From NCBI GenBank assembly GCA_013822015.1, contig PNJU01000002.1, positions 62,001-126,000 on the forward strand: a stretch of DNA of 64,000 nucleotides, written 5' to 3'. A program made the translations under genes and the position numbers. Positions 26,872-35,576 of the stretch are shown in pieces (the first letter of the stretch is position 1; each line of letters starts with the position of its first letter). Below the pieces are notes generated by a model that did not search any database, was not told the origin of the DNA, and worked only from the letters and a program-made list of their open reading frames with translations. This DNA is from Candidatus Puniceispirillum sp. Lineage in GTDB: Bacteria > Pseudomonadota > Alphaproteobacteria > Caedimonadales > UBA1908.

Positions 26872-28029
26872 TTAAGATAAAGAACCAAAAGAAACCTCGG
26901 CAGCCAGGGCTGAGGGATTCACATCCAAAAGATAAAACAACTTTGTCACTGCAAAGCGGTGGACCATAAGGGCGCGCAGGCTTTCCATGATCATTTCTCG
27001 CCTCCACTCACCCATGGGACCGCCCTGATGTGGCCAAATGCCGGGTCGTGTCGGATAAAAACGCCTCCGTTGGTGCGTATCTTCTTCACGCTCATGCAAA
27101 GACTCTTTCAGAAGCTCCTTCTCAACGGACCAAACAAACTTTGATACAGCCGCGTATGAAGCACAGTAATCATCATATTTACCGAAGGCCTGGAGCGCCA
27201 TATTTACGGTTTGAAGGGACGAGAAGTATGCCATGATATGGGCGTGGGCCTGAAGCAAGGATTCAACGCGCCCAGCCAGGTGCTCGTTCCCCATAAAGTA
27301 GAGGCGGTTCCAGGCACGACTATTGACCCTCTCGGCACCAGTATTCTTGATCAAGGTGCTCCACTGAGGATGTTTTTTGTCACCTTTTGTGACCAGGAGA
27401 AGCTCTTTCAAAGGGGGGGTCAACAGGCGGAAATTTAAAAAGAAGAGGTCATCTGTGTGGGCTTCCATCTCCTTGTCTAACGCTTGCCATGCCATGCGCT
27501 CATATCGTGCCACATGTAGCCGTCTCATGCGCCTTATGTCGGCGTGCAATTTCTTTTGGGCAAGGTTTTGACCCGCAAAAAGAAAGGCCCTGTCTTGAGA
27601 CAGCTGAAGATAGTTATCCAATGCCCTTAGGTCTGCCTCATCATTCTGGGAAACATCTGAGAGAAACTGCTGCCGCACAAGGGAACTCACATCACCAACC
27701 CTAAGGGATTTAAGTTTCATCTCTTGTTCAATGGTTTCCTCCTCCTCAAAAACTTGATAGACACTTTGGGAAAAATAACGCGCATCTATCACATTTCCTC
27801 GGTCCATCACGCTTAAGAGCTCTTGAAGGCTTCCCATTGCCTCCTCAAAGGATTGCTGTGAGGGGTTCGCGCAAAACATACGCTGCGCGCACTCAAAGGC
27901 CTCGCGCCTGGCCTGAAAGGGATAGAGTGTGTCTTGGGCTTGATCACCCGCCCCATGCGTGGCCGAAACTGGATAAGACCCACACAAGGTCAAGGTAAAT
28001 CCAAGCATCCTTAGAATCATTTTAGTCAA
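26872..28029 (-). CDS. Family A exported protein, member A2
   Basis: 385 residues from TTG 28029, chosen because AAAGGA is 7 bases upstream; ATG 28020 is 16 bases away from that site but gives nearly the same signal peptide (MILRMLGFTLTLCGSYPVSA). Blocks: RMFCANPSQQSFEEAM (about 50), FLFAGQNLAQKKLHADIRRM (about 168), LTPPLKELLLVTKGDKKHPQW (about 225), YAAVSKFVWSVEKELLKE (about 305) and REMIMESLRALMVHRFAVTKLF (about 350), then DVNPSALAAE. Lies 25 bases after B1. Function unknown. Confidence 0.82.
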   Translation of the reverse strand: MTKMILRMLGFTLTLCGSYPVSATHGAGDQAQDTLYPFQARREAFECAQRMFCANPSQQSFEEAMGSLQELLSVMDRGNVIDARYFSQSVYQVFEEEETIEQEMKLKSLRVGDVSSLVRQQFLSDVSQNDEADLRALDNYLQLSQDRAFLFAGQNLAQKKLHADIRRMRRLHVARYERMAWQALDKEMEAHTDDLFFLNFRLLTPPLKELLLVTKGDKKHPQWSTLIKNTGAERVNSRAWNRLYFMGNEHLAGRVESLLQAHAHIMAYFSSLQTVNMALQAFGKYDDYCASYAAVSKFVWSVEKELLKESLHEREEDTHQRRRFYPTRPGIWPHQGGPMGEWRREMIMESLRALMVHRFAVTKLFYLLDVNPSALAAEVSFGSLS

Positions 28030-28054
28030 AGGGTTATCCTTTCTTTTAAACGGA

Positions 28055-28780
28055 TCATGACAGGTCACATCTTCTTGCAAGCATCATTGCCTGCTGTTTC
28101 AACGTCAGACTGCTGCATTTTGACTTCACGATGCGTTGAAAATAATGGTGCGCAAAGGCGTCATGCCCCAAAATCATCAAGGCTCTGCCAACGCCCAGGG
28201 CGCTCCTCCAGCGCAGGGCGCCTCCGTGGTGCAAGTACACATAGTAGAAGCCCGCAAGGGAAGCTAAAATATCACTCTTGGCGGTAAGTCTTTGTTCAAT
28301 GAGGCTCTCGCTCGTCTGGAAAAGTCCCAGATGTAGGAGACTTTTGGAAGATCTGTTGCACGCACCGAATTGTGTGTAACTTAGTATCTGAGCCTCATCC
28401 AAATCCATGACTGCGCTAAGCTCAGGCGGCAAAACACCTCTTTTAAACCGGCGCTGTGTCAAGGGGGGGCGCGCAGAAGCCTGCACCAGGGAAGGGTCGT
28501 GTGAAGGAAACAGTGTTTCATTGAAGGCAGAGTCTACGTCATGTGCCCATGGGTTTATTGTGTCTTTGTTTAAGGCGCACGCACGCGCATGAAACGATTC
28601 TTCACCCTCAAGGCTGACATCTGGCAGGAGCGTGCCTCCCAACTGATTATTTAAAGCCGCGTCACACAAAAGATCGCTCAAGCATAGCTCATCCTCCCTA
28701 TCCCATGATGCGCTTGATGGCAGCACGTCTAAAAGAAGTTGCATGAGTAGTGCGCAATAGACCAACGGCTTTTTTAGCAC
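28055..28780 (-). CDS. Family B exported protein, member B1
   Basis: 241 residues from GTG 28780 (AAGG 9 bases upstream), giving signal peptide LKKPLVYCALLMQLLLDVLPSSA; GTG 28801 would only add seven residues. The N-terminal half is unremarkable. The C-terminal half matches B2 closely: LSAVMDLDEAQILSYTQF, ILASLAGFYYVYLHHGGALRW, GVGRALMILGHDAFAHHYFQRIV. These are paired helices like TPR or Sel1 units. Unrelated by eye to family A, though always upstream of an A gene (B1 before A2, B2 before A1). Function unknown. Confidence 0.8.
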   Translation of the reverse strand: MLKKPLVYCALLMQLLLDVLPSSASWDREDELCLSDLLCDAALNNQLGGTLLPDVSLEGEESFHARACALNKDTINPWAHDVDSAFNETLFPSHDPSLVQASARPPLTQRRFKRGVLPPELSAVMDLDEAQILSYTQFGACNRSSKSLLHLGLFQTSESLIEQRLTAKSDILASLAGFYYVYLHHGGALRWRSALGVGRALMILGHDAFAHHYFQRIVKSKCSSLTLKQQAMMLARRCDLS

Positions 28781-28901
28781 AATTATCGCCCTTAAGGACA
28801 CCGTGTTAATCAGTTTTCATGTCAAATTGGCATATTCATAGCACTATCCGCACGCCATTGGAAGCCTCTGGAGGAGAAACTAACCGACCCATTGTAAAGC
28901 G

Positions 28902-30104
28902 TCAGGAGCAGGAGGTTGCGCTATTTGGGTGCATCGCGTCACCAGACATATCCCTATGGCAAGACATAGCGGTCAAGGAAAAACGGCGCACAAGCAGTGC
29001 GTCAAGAGCCAGCATGAGGAGCTCCCTTGGCCGCTCATCCACACTGAGCCCCGCATTTGCCCAGAGACTTGAAAGGCCCGTGTGAAAGCTTTCGTTGGAT
29101 TGCAAAGTGAAATTTGGCTGACTGAGCATCGTATCAAGGACGGTCCTCTCCACGGTCCAAAAGAAATCAGAAATTGTCTTGTATGCAGCATAGTATTCCG
29201 CGTGTCGATCAAATGCTTGCATGGCCATCATGGCATCACGGTTTTGCGTACTTTCGACACGGATTTTGTCATAAGTGCTTGCCAGAAAAGCTAGGCTTTG
29301 GGATCTGTGCAATTTGTCCATGGACAAAAGAGCCTGCCACCCACTGGAGTGGAGGGCGCGCCACACCACATTTGCGTGGGGTCCCTCCAAGGCACGCGCC
29401 ATACAAGGGATCCACTGGGGGTGGGTACTTTCGCCATTGGTCACGAGCAAAAGCTCCTGAAGAGGCTTTGGTATTTCCCAAAAATACGACGCAAGATTTT
29501 CCCCAATATTATGAGGTTTCGTAACCTCTTCGAACGCGCTCCAGACTTGATCTGCGTGTTTTGCCTGGCGTTCTTGACGCAAATCATTCACATGGCTCGC
29601 AAGCATTTCATGGACCAGATTCTGGGTAGCAAAGAGTTCACACACGCTGCCAGTCGAATGGATGTAAGAGGCACAGACATGAATGCGGCGCTGTTTTTCC
29701 TCTTCACTAAGCGCGGGTGACCCAAGGAGGTAACGATCGGCAAGATAGCTTGCGCGCACCTCGTGCGGGACCGCTGCCAGCGCCCGCGCTTGGCACTCAC
29801 AGGCAAACTTCGTAAAGCAGTCCACCTCCCCTGCCCAACAAGAACTTATATCGCACTCATTACCACACAACATCATCTTAAAAAGGTCGTTGAGCCGCTC
29901 AATACAATTGTTAAATGTGTGTGAGGTGGGACTTGCGGCAAAGGCATCCCTGGCTGCTTGGAGTTGGTTTTGCGGCTCTTGGAATGGAGAAATCCTGTGG
30001 GCACACACACGTTCTTCTTCAGGACCTTGCGCGTCCTGCAAAGACGTCGCACCTGTCGCTTGCGCGAAAGAAAGAAACAGAGCCAACATAAGTAACTTCT
30101 TCAT
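28902..30104 (-). CDS. Family A exported protein, member A1
   Basis: 400 residues, ATG 30104. Signal peptide MKKLLMLALFLSFAQATGA. Blocks: ARDAFAASPTSHTFNNCIERLN (about 51-72), LFATQNLVHEMLASHVNDLR (about 157), YFWEIPKPLQELLLVTNGE then HPQW (about 207-231), YAAYKTISDFFWTVERTVLD (about 315) and RPRELLMLALDALLVRRFSLT (two helices, about 362-382). Many cysteines in residues 67-105 (NNC, LCGNEC, SSCW, DCF, ACEC), suggesting disulfides after export. The cysteine positions are only partly shared with A3. Function unknown. Confidence 0.82.
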   Translation of the reverse strand: MKKLLMLALFLSFAQATGATSLQDAQGPEEERVCAHRISPFQEPQNQLQAARDAFAASPTSHTFNNCIERLNDLFKMMLCGNECDISSCWAGEVDCFTKFACECQARALAAVPHEVRASYLADRYLLGSPALSEEEKQRRIHVCASYIHSTGSVCELFATQNLVHEMLASHVNDLRQERQAKHADQVWSAFEEVTKPHNIGENLASYFWEIPKPLQELLLVTNGESTHPQWIPCMARALEGPHANVVWRALHSSGWQALLSMDKLHRSQSLAFLASTYDKIRVESTQNRDAMMAMQAFDRHAEYYAAYKTISDFFWTVERTVLDTMLSQPNFTLQSNESFHTGLSSLWANAGLSVDERPRELLMLALDALLVRRFSLTAMSCHRDMSGDAMHPNSATSCS

Positions 30105-30191
30105 AAGCGCACCCCCTGGTTCTTTATCTTTTAGAACGTCACGCCCTTACACGAGAAGATATTTTACACAACTTGTTCAGTATACATAGCC

Positions 30192-30971
30192 TCATTTTAC
30201 CGCTGCGCTAGGGTCTTCTTTTTCATTCAGCCTCGTCAAACGCTTGCGGGCCTCTTCTTTGTAAAGATCAGGCGCCCCTTTTGCGGCAACGACGCGCTCG
30301 AGAAACTCCCGGGCGCTTGCCAGGTGTCCCATGATCATGAGTGTGCGCCCAACGCCGTAACACGCCCGCCACCGCAGACTCCCAGAGTGATTCGCGTAGG
30401 CCGCATAAAAGCCAGCAAGGGCCGCAAGGGCATCGTGTGCTTGAACTTGCTTGCCCGTGAGGAGGCCTTCACTGACGTCACACACGTCTTGATAAAAGGT
30501 GCCCTTTGTGTATGGCGCACATGGGACAAACTGAGCAAATGTCAAAACACCAGCCTGATCTAAAGCCATGACACTGGCAAGATCTTCAGGGGTGTTCGCT
30601 TTGGTAAGGTGACTTGCTCTTCTTGGATGCTTGAGGGGCGTATGCGAGGCCGGACGCGTCGTATCTTCTGGTGCGCGCCTCTTGGCGCTTCTCTTTTTGG
30701 TAGAAGCAAGATGCACATACTGGGGAAAGTATGGTGGATGGGCGGCCTCCCGTTTTACGTGCACATCCTCGCACAGGTCAGGAACACTAACAGCGGGTAA
30801 GCTCAAGGGTGAGTCAACGTCATAATAAGGGCGCTCTTTATAAAAAACCGGCCTGTAAAGACAGGGATCGTTCAGCACGCGCGCGAAGATTTTCTGTTCC
30901 AAAGGATCTTCTAAGCTTGAGGCAATGGCAGGCTGGCAGAACAGGAGTGACAAGACAAAATGTAATCGCAT
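30192..30971 (-). CDS. Family B exported protein, member B2
   Basis: 259 residues, ATG 30971, first gene of the array in the direction of transcription. Short signal peptide MRLHFVLSLLFCQPAIASS. A basic middle region (KKRSAKRRAPEDTTR, about 93-107) is followed by the family B core: LASVMALDQAGVLTFAQF, DALAALAGFYAAYANHSGSLRW, GVGRTLMIMGHLASAREFLERVV, two or three helical hairpins as in B1. B1 lacks the basic patch. A promoter with paired TTGACA boxes precedes it. Function unknown. Confidence 0.8.
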   Translation of the reverse strand: MRLHFVLSLLFCQPAIASSLEDPLEQKIFARVLNDPCLYRPVFYKERPYYDVDSPLSLPAVSVPDLCEDVHVKREAAHPPYFPQYVHLASTKKRSAKRRAPEDTTRPASHTPLKHPRRASHLTKANTPEDLASVMALDQAGVLTFAQFVPCAPYTKGTFYQDVCDVSEGLLTGKQVQAHDALAALAGFYAAYANHSGSLRWRACYGVGRTLMIMGHLASAREFLERVVAAKGAPDLYKEEARKRLTRLNEKEDPSAAVK

Positions 30972-31011
30972 GGGCAGGTTTGAGTTCTATGTTTAAGGCT
31001 GAACCGACTGG

Positions 31012-31040
31012 AGACTATGGGAAACGCAAAATCATGTCAA
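31012..31040 (-). promoter_or_regulatory. Promoter for B2 and possibly the array
   Basis: On the minus strand TTGACA (31040-31035) and TAGTCT (31017-31012) are 17 bases apart, about 40 bases before the B2 start. A second consensus TTGACA lies 8 bases further upstream (31048-31043), which could be a second promoter or part of a binding site. Confidence 0.45.
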
Positions 31041-31055
31041 TGTGTCAAAATAACT

Positions 31056-31946
31056 TTACTGGGGCAAGACCTGCACTTGGACACCCATCTTCTCCATACG
31101 TCTTTTTAAATCATGGGCTTTTTCGGGAATCATGCCGGCCAGGCGTACATGATACTTCACACCAACACCGGTCCCATGATCAACGCGCACGTATTGGGGC
31201 GTCTGGGTTGCGATGAGGGGACCCACCTGGCGCAAGGTCTCCTGCCACGCCGTCTTTGCTTCGTCTTGAGTCGCCGCAGATGCCACCTCAAGGGCTAGCA
31301 TTTTTCCTTGAGAGACGTGAACATTATTGCCTTCAAGGGGGATGTTCACGCGCTTAAGCTGGGGTATAGCGTTTTGTTTTTCTTGCGCCACATGGAGCGT
31401 TGCCTTGGAGGATCCTGCCTGATGAACGGGAGCTTTTTCCTCAAAAAAGCCTTCGTCGCTTTCCGCGAAGGGGTCCGTCTGCGCCTCTCCTTCCGCAAAG
31501 GGGGACGAGACGTCCTGGGCCGCCTCAAGGTCTTTGGATGTCAAGGGGGACTGGGCAAGGGCTTTGACAAAATCGTCTGGAAGCGCTGGTGCTGACTCCA
31601 CGGGATCCTGAGGAACCTCGCGCAGACGCACCTCATCACTGGCCACACCCTGCCCCGTCAACTGATCGTAAATTGTTTTATCAGTATTGATAGTGTCTGT
31701 GTCTTGGGCACCTTGGGGGCGCACCTTATAGGGACCTTCTGGCGCCGCCACAAGGGGGATCTCTCCGCCTGATGAGAAAGACCAACCCATCCAAAAGTAA
31801 GCCGCTCCACCCAACAGCAAACTCGCACCTGCCACAAGAGCTGGCACAAGAAAACGTGTGCGACGCGGGGCTGACTGGGGCAACGGCACCCGCAGCTCAC
31901 GCCACATTTCTTGGGGTGGATAAGGGGTTTTCCTTTGTGGCTGCAT
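31056..31946 (-). CDS. SPOR-domain membrane protein
   Basis: 296 residues. Short cytoplasmic head, one membrane helix (about 32-55, FLVPALVAGASLLLGGAAYFW), an acidic, unstructured periplasmic linker (about 56-205) and a C-terminal SPOR domain (about 215-296, ending in LKRRMEKMGVQVQVLP). SPOR domains bind denuded septal peptidoglycan, so a role in cell division, as for FtsN-like proteins, is likely. The start codon lies in the argS stop (1-base overlap at 31946). argS followed by a SPOR protein is a standard alphaproteobacterial pair; after it one normally meets nagZ, scpA and scpB, which are missing here. Confidence 0.88.
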   Translation of the reverse strand: MQPQRKTPYPPQEMWRELRVPLPQSAPRRTRFLVPALVAGASLLLGGAAYFWMGWSFSSGGEIPLVAAPEGPYKVRPQGAQDTDTINTDKTIYDQLTGQGVASDEVRLREVPQDPVESAPALPDDFVKALAQSPLTSKDLEAAQDVSSPFAEGEAQTDPFAESDEGFFEEKAPVHQAGSSKATLHVAQEKQNAIPQLKRVNIPLEGNNVHVSQGKMLALEVASAATQDEAKTAWQETLRQVGPLIATQTPQYVRVDHGTGVGVKYHVRLAGMIPEKAHDLKRRMEKMGVQVQVLPQ

Positions 31947-33694
31947 TAGGACCTGAGCTCCTCCACGGCTTCAACACCAAGCACGTCAAGACCAGAGCGC
32001 AGCACCGTCCGTGTCCCTGCCACAAGGGCAAGTCGCACGCGGGTTTCCTCTTGGCTATCGGAATTAATAAAGCGCAACTCCGTCTCTTCCTTCCCCTTAT
32101 TCCACAGGCCATGGAAGGCCGCTGCCACATCATAGAGATAGTAAGCAATGCGGTGGGGCTCATGGGCGGCGGCCGCAATCTCAACTTGGCGGGGCCAGGA
32201 GGCCAAAAGCTTAATCAAAGACAAATCAGCCTCGTCTGTCAGTGTCGACACATCACAGGTCACCAAATCACTCTCCTTGGTGCCCAGCCCCGGAAACGCT
32301 TCAGCGCCGTGGCGCAAAATGGAATGGGCCCGCGCGCAAGCGTATTGAACGTAAAACACGGGGTTGTCTTTAGAGTGCTCCGTGACCTTTGCAAAGTCAA
32401 AATCCATGGGCGCATCGTTTTTGCGCGTCAGCATAATAAAGCGCAAAACGTCCTTGCCAACCAGTTCAATGGCCTCATGGAGCGTCACAAAGTTGCCTGA
32501 GCGCTTGGACATCTTCATGGCCTCACCGCCATCGATGAACTTCACCATTTGGCACAGCTTCACGTCCAGTTGGGCTTGGCCCTTGGTGATGGCCGTGACG
32601 GCGGCCGCGATCCGCTTCACATACCCGCCGTGGTCCGCACCCCAAACATTGATCATCTCATGGGCGCCGCGCTTATACTTGTCATAGTGATAGGCAATAT
32701 CGCCCGCCAGATAAGTCCACGCACCATCGGACTTCTTCAAGGGGCGATCCACGTCGTCTCCAAAATCCGTCGCCTTAAACAAGGTTTGTGGGCGTGGCTC
32801 ATAGTCTTCCACAACCTTACCCTTGGGGGGCTCAAGCACACCTTCATAAATGAGCCCCATGGCCCGCAAGGTCTCGAGGGCTTCCTCCACGCGTCCAGCG
32901 TCGGTCAGGGCTTTTTCTGAGGTGAAGACCTCATGGTGTACCCCTAAAAGGGCAAGGTCTTGTTTGATCAGATCAAGCATGGCCCCCACGGCAAAGGCCT
33001 GGAATGTTGCAAGCCACGCGCTCTCATCTTGACCCACAAACGCGCGGCCGTGCTCTTTGGCCAGAGCCTGTCCCACGGGCACAAGATAATCACCCCCATA
33101 TTGCCCCAGTGTGAAAGCCTCACCCAGCGCCTCAAGGTAACGCGCATAAGCCGAGCGTGCGAGCTCTTGCACCTGGCCGCCCGCGTCGTTCACGTAAAAC
33201 TCTTTAAGCACCTGGTAACCGGCCTTGGCCATAAGGCGCGCCAGTGCGTCACCGAAAATGGCGCCGCGTGCGTGCCCAATGTGCATGGGGCCCGTGGGGT
33301 TGGTTGAGACATACTCCACGTTCACAAGACGCCCCTGCCCCATGGGTGATGCGCCGTAAACGATCCCTGAGGCAAGAACTTCCTTCAACCGCGCGTGCCA
33401 AAACCCAGACCCTAGGCGTAGATTCAAAAAGCCGGGCCCGGCGATTTCACAGGCAGTGACATCGGGCAAGCTCTTCAGCTTATCCATGATAAGTTGGGCA
33501 ATCTCCCTTGGGTTTTTTCCAGCCGCCTTTGACAACACAAGGGCTGCGTTGGTGGCCACGTCACCATGGGAGGCGTCGCGTGGAGGCTCTACGGTCACAG
33601 GTGAGGTATCAAGGTCTTGAGGCAAAAGGCCTTCTTCTTGAAGAGTGGTAATGGCCTGGATAACCTGGGTCCGCAGGGCATGGAAAAAGTTCAC
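31946..33694 (-). CDS. argS: Arginyl-tRNA synthetase
   Basis: 582 residues from GTG 33694, with AAAGGA 8 bases upstream; a longer frame to 33802 would overlap the divergent gene and lacks conservation. Class I synthetase that charges tRNA-Arg. HIGH motif at 138-141 ([10 protein letters not shown]), KMSKRSGNF near 375, and an anticodon-binding domain ending in [15 protein letters not shown]. The N-terminal additional domain is present. Complete and of normal length. Confidence 0.97.
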   Translation of the reverse strand: MNFFHALRTQVIQAITTLQEEGLLPQDLDTSPVTVEPPRDASHGDVATNAALVLSKAAGKNPREIAQLIMDKLKSLPDVTACEIAGPGFLNLRLGSGFWHARLKEVLASGIVYGASPMGQGRLVNVEYVSTNPTGPMHIGHARGAIFGDALARLMAKAGYQVLKEFYVNDAGGQVQELARSAYARYLEALGEAFTLGQYGGDYLVPVGQALAKEHGRAFVGQDESAWLATFQAFAVGAMLDLIKQDLALLGVHHEVFTSEKALTDAGRVEEALETLRAMGLIYEGVLEPPKGKVVEDYEPRPQTLFKATDFGDDVDRPLKKSDGAWTYLAGDIAYHYDKYKRGAHEMINVWGADHGGYVKRIAAAVTAITKGQAQLDVKLCQMVKFIDGGEAMKMSKRSGNFVTLHEAIELVGKDVLRFIMLTRKNDAPMDFDFAKVTEHSKDNPVFYVQYACARAHSILRHGAEAFPGLGTKESDLVTCDVSTLTDEADLSLIKLLASWPRQVEIAAAAHEPHRIAYYLYDVAAAFHGLWNKGKEETELRFINSDSQEETRVRLALVAGTRTVLRSGLDVLGVEAVEELRS

Positions 33695-33790
33695 GTCTTG
33701 TCCTTTAAATGATGAAAAACACTTTAATGGGTGAATCATATGCTTTACATAGAAGGAGGCAAGTCTTTTTTCAAACTTTATGGAGTTCCC

Positions 33791-34183
33791 ATGGACACGC
33801 ACACGCCAAATGAGGACGCACTTCTTGAGGCATTTGGCCCAGAGGGTGAGGCTCCCCTTCTTTTGCTGACCCCGCGGGCGTACGCGCGCTTGGTCATGCT
33901 CATGGAAAAACGCACGCCTCAGAAAACCTTTCTCTCAATCGTGGTGGACGCAGGCGGATGCGCAGGCTTTACCTATACCCTCAACCTTGTTGAGGACGCA
34001 AAAGATGACCAGATGGAGCTGACGTGCGGGGATATTACCCTTCTCATGGACGAGATGTCCCTTGATATGCTCAAAGGGTCCACCCTTGATTTTGCCACTT
34101 CCCTCATGGGAGAGGCTTTTTCTCTTAAAAACCCCTCCGCTACTTCGTCGTGCGGATGCGGCACCTCTTTTTCCATTTTCTAG
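33791..34183 (+). CDS. A-type iron-sulfur carrier protein (ErpA/IscA family)
   Basis: 130 residues from ATG 33791, with GGAG 6 bases upstream; the in-frame ATG at 33731 adds 20 poorly fitting residues. Three conserved cysteines of the HesB/IscA family: C57 in DAGGCAGF and C121, C123 in SSCGCGTSF. It would receive and deliver Fe-S clusters, for example to the TCA and respiratory enzymes. The N-terminal 22 residues are extra compared with the roughly 107-residue family members. It is divergent to argS and is followed after 22 bases by xthA. Confidence 0.88.
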   Translation: MDTHTPNEDALLEAFGPEGEAPLLLLTPRAYARLVMLMEKRTPQKTFLSIVVDAGGCAGFTYTLNLVEDAKDDQMELTCGDITLLMDEMSLDMLKGSTLDFATSLMGEAFSLKNPSATSSCGCGTSFSIF

Positions 34184-34205
34184 CGCGCAACAAGGAAAGT
34201 AGACC

Positions 34206-34991
34206 ATGAAGATTGCAACGTGGAATGTGAACTCCGTCGGGGCACGCCTGCCCCATTTGATGCGATGGATACAAGAGGACGCCCCTGACGTTGCCCTTCT
34301 CCAAGAGATCAAGTGTGTGAGCGAGGCCTTCCCTTACGAAACCATCGAAGACATGGGATACAATGTTGTGGCCTTCGGGCAGAAATCCTACAACGGCGTT
34401 GCGATACTTTCCAAGTTCCCCTTGGAGGACGTGACGCGGGGCCTGCCCACCTTTGAGCAGGACACCCAGGCCCGCTATATTGAAGCCGTCACAAACGGTG
34501 TGCGCGTGGCCAGCATTTATGTCCCCAACGGCTCAGAAGTGGGCTCAGACAAGTTTTCCTACAAGATGGCATTCTACGGCGCTTTAGGGGATCACGCTGC
34601 ACAAAGCCTATCGTACGGCGAGCCCCTTGTGTGGGGAGGCGACTACAACGTGGCGCCTTACGCCCAGGATATGCACGACCCCGCCCTTTCAGGAGAGCCC
34701 CGCATCTTGTGCTCAGTGGAGGAGCAACGCGCCCTACGCACACTCATTTCCCAAGGATTTTGTGACGGCCTGCGCCAAGTCTTTCCCGCCACTCAGGAGG
34801 CCGGTAAAGGCCTTTTCAGCTGGTGGGATTACCGCGCGGGCTCCTTTAACCGCAACAAGGGATTTCGCATTGATCATCTTCTTTTGTCACCCCAGGCAAG
34901 TGACCGTCTGGAGGCTGCTGGCATTGACGCCCACACCCGTGGCTGGGAGCGCCCATCGGACCACGCGCCCGTCTGGATCACCTTGGTGTAA
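34206..34991 (+). CDS. xthA: Exodeoxyribonuclease III
   Basis: 261 residues, normal length. AP endonuclease and 3'-5' exonuclease in base-excision repair. Active-site residues visible: N7 (TWNVNS), E34 (LLQEIKC), the GGDYNVAP motif near 150 and D252/H253 (SDHAPVW). AAGGAAAG precedes ATG 34206. rsmD starts three bases after its stop. Confidence 0.95.
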   Translation: MKIATWNVNSVGARLPHLMRWIQEDAPDVALLQEIKCVSEAFPYETIEDMGYNVVAFGQKSYNGVAILSKFPLEDVTRGLPTFEQDTQARYIEAVTNGVRVASIYVPNGSEVGSDKFSYKMAFYGALGDHAAQSLSYGEPLVWGGDYNVAPYAQDMHDPALSGEPRILCSVEEQRALRTLISQGFCDGLRQVFPATQEAGKGLFSWWDYRAGSFNRNKGFRIDHLLLSPQASDRLEAAGIDAHTRGWERPSDHAPVWITLV

Positions 34992-34994
34992 GCC

Positions 34995-35576
34995 ATGAGT
35001 CTGCGTATTATTTCTGGCCACGCCAGGGGCCGCAAAATTGAGGCACCCAGCACGTCCCTCACACGTCCCACCTCCGACAAAGTGCGCGGCGCCATCTTCA
35101 GTATTGTGGCCAGTCGCTTAGCAAAGGACGAACGCTCCTTTGAAACATGTATGGTGCTTGATGTGTTTGCAGGGTCTGGCGCTTTGGGGCTGGAGGCATT
35201 TTCCAGGGGCGCCCAAGGCGGTGCATTTATAGAGCAAAATCCTGAGGCTTTTGGCACACTCCTTGACAACATCAACCATCTGGGGGCAAGCGACTGGCGC
35301 GCCTACCGTCGGGATGCGTGCGATCCTGGCAAGCCCCACGGTACGTTTAACTTAATTTTCCTGGATCCGCCCTACGGCAAAGGTTTGGTGCCGCGAAGCA
35401 TACGCGCCCTTGAGCGTTCAGGTTGGCTTGCACAGGACGCGCTTCTCGTGGTTGAGGTGGGGGCGGATGAAGCGCCCCCACGCATTGATGGCTTTACGTG
35501 CCTCGACTCACGCGTTTTGGGTGCCTGCTCCCTCTATCTCTTTACGCGATCCCAGGAAGAGAACGAGGTTCGCTAA
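34995..35576 (+). CDS. rsmD: 16S rRNA (guanine-966-N2)-methyltransferase
   Basis: 193 residues. Methylates G966 of 16S rRNA with S-adenosylmethionine. SAM-binding DVFAGSGALGLEA at 56-68 and the catalytic DPPY at 124-127; the start MSLRIISGHARGRKI is typical. Its last 69 bases (35508-35576) run antisense to the end of putP, an unusually long convergent overlap; both reading frames look genuine because both proteins have normal length. Confidence 0.94.
   Translation: MSLRIISGHARGRKIEAPSTSLTRPTSDKVRGAIFSIVASRLAKDERSFETCMVLDVFAGSGALGLEAFSRGAQGGAFIEQNPEAFGTLLDNINHLGASDWRAYRRDACDPGKPHGTFNLIFLDPPYGKGLVPRSIRALERSGWLAQDALLVVEVGADEAPPRIDGFTCLDSRVLGACSLYLFTRSQEENEVR

Noticed and set aside
16496-30971. 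The A/B array proteins as Tat substrates, because tat genes are adjacent
   Set aside because: Their signal peptides are ordinary Sec type without a twin-arginine motif; tatABC-serS-surE is a conserved order independent of the array.
17765-30971. The array as a prophage or transposon cargo
   Set aside because: No integrase, transposase, capsid or terminase gene, no flanking tRNA or clear direct repeats at both ends; tandem duplication explains it better.
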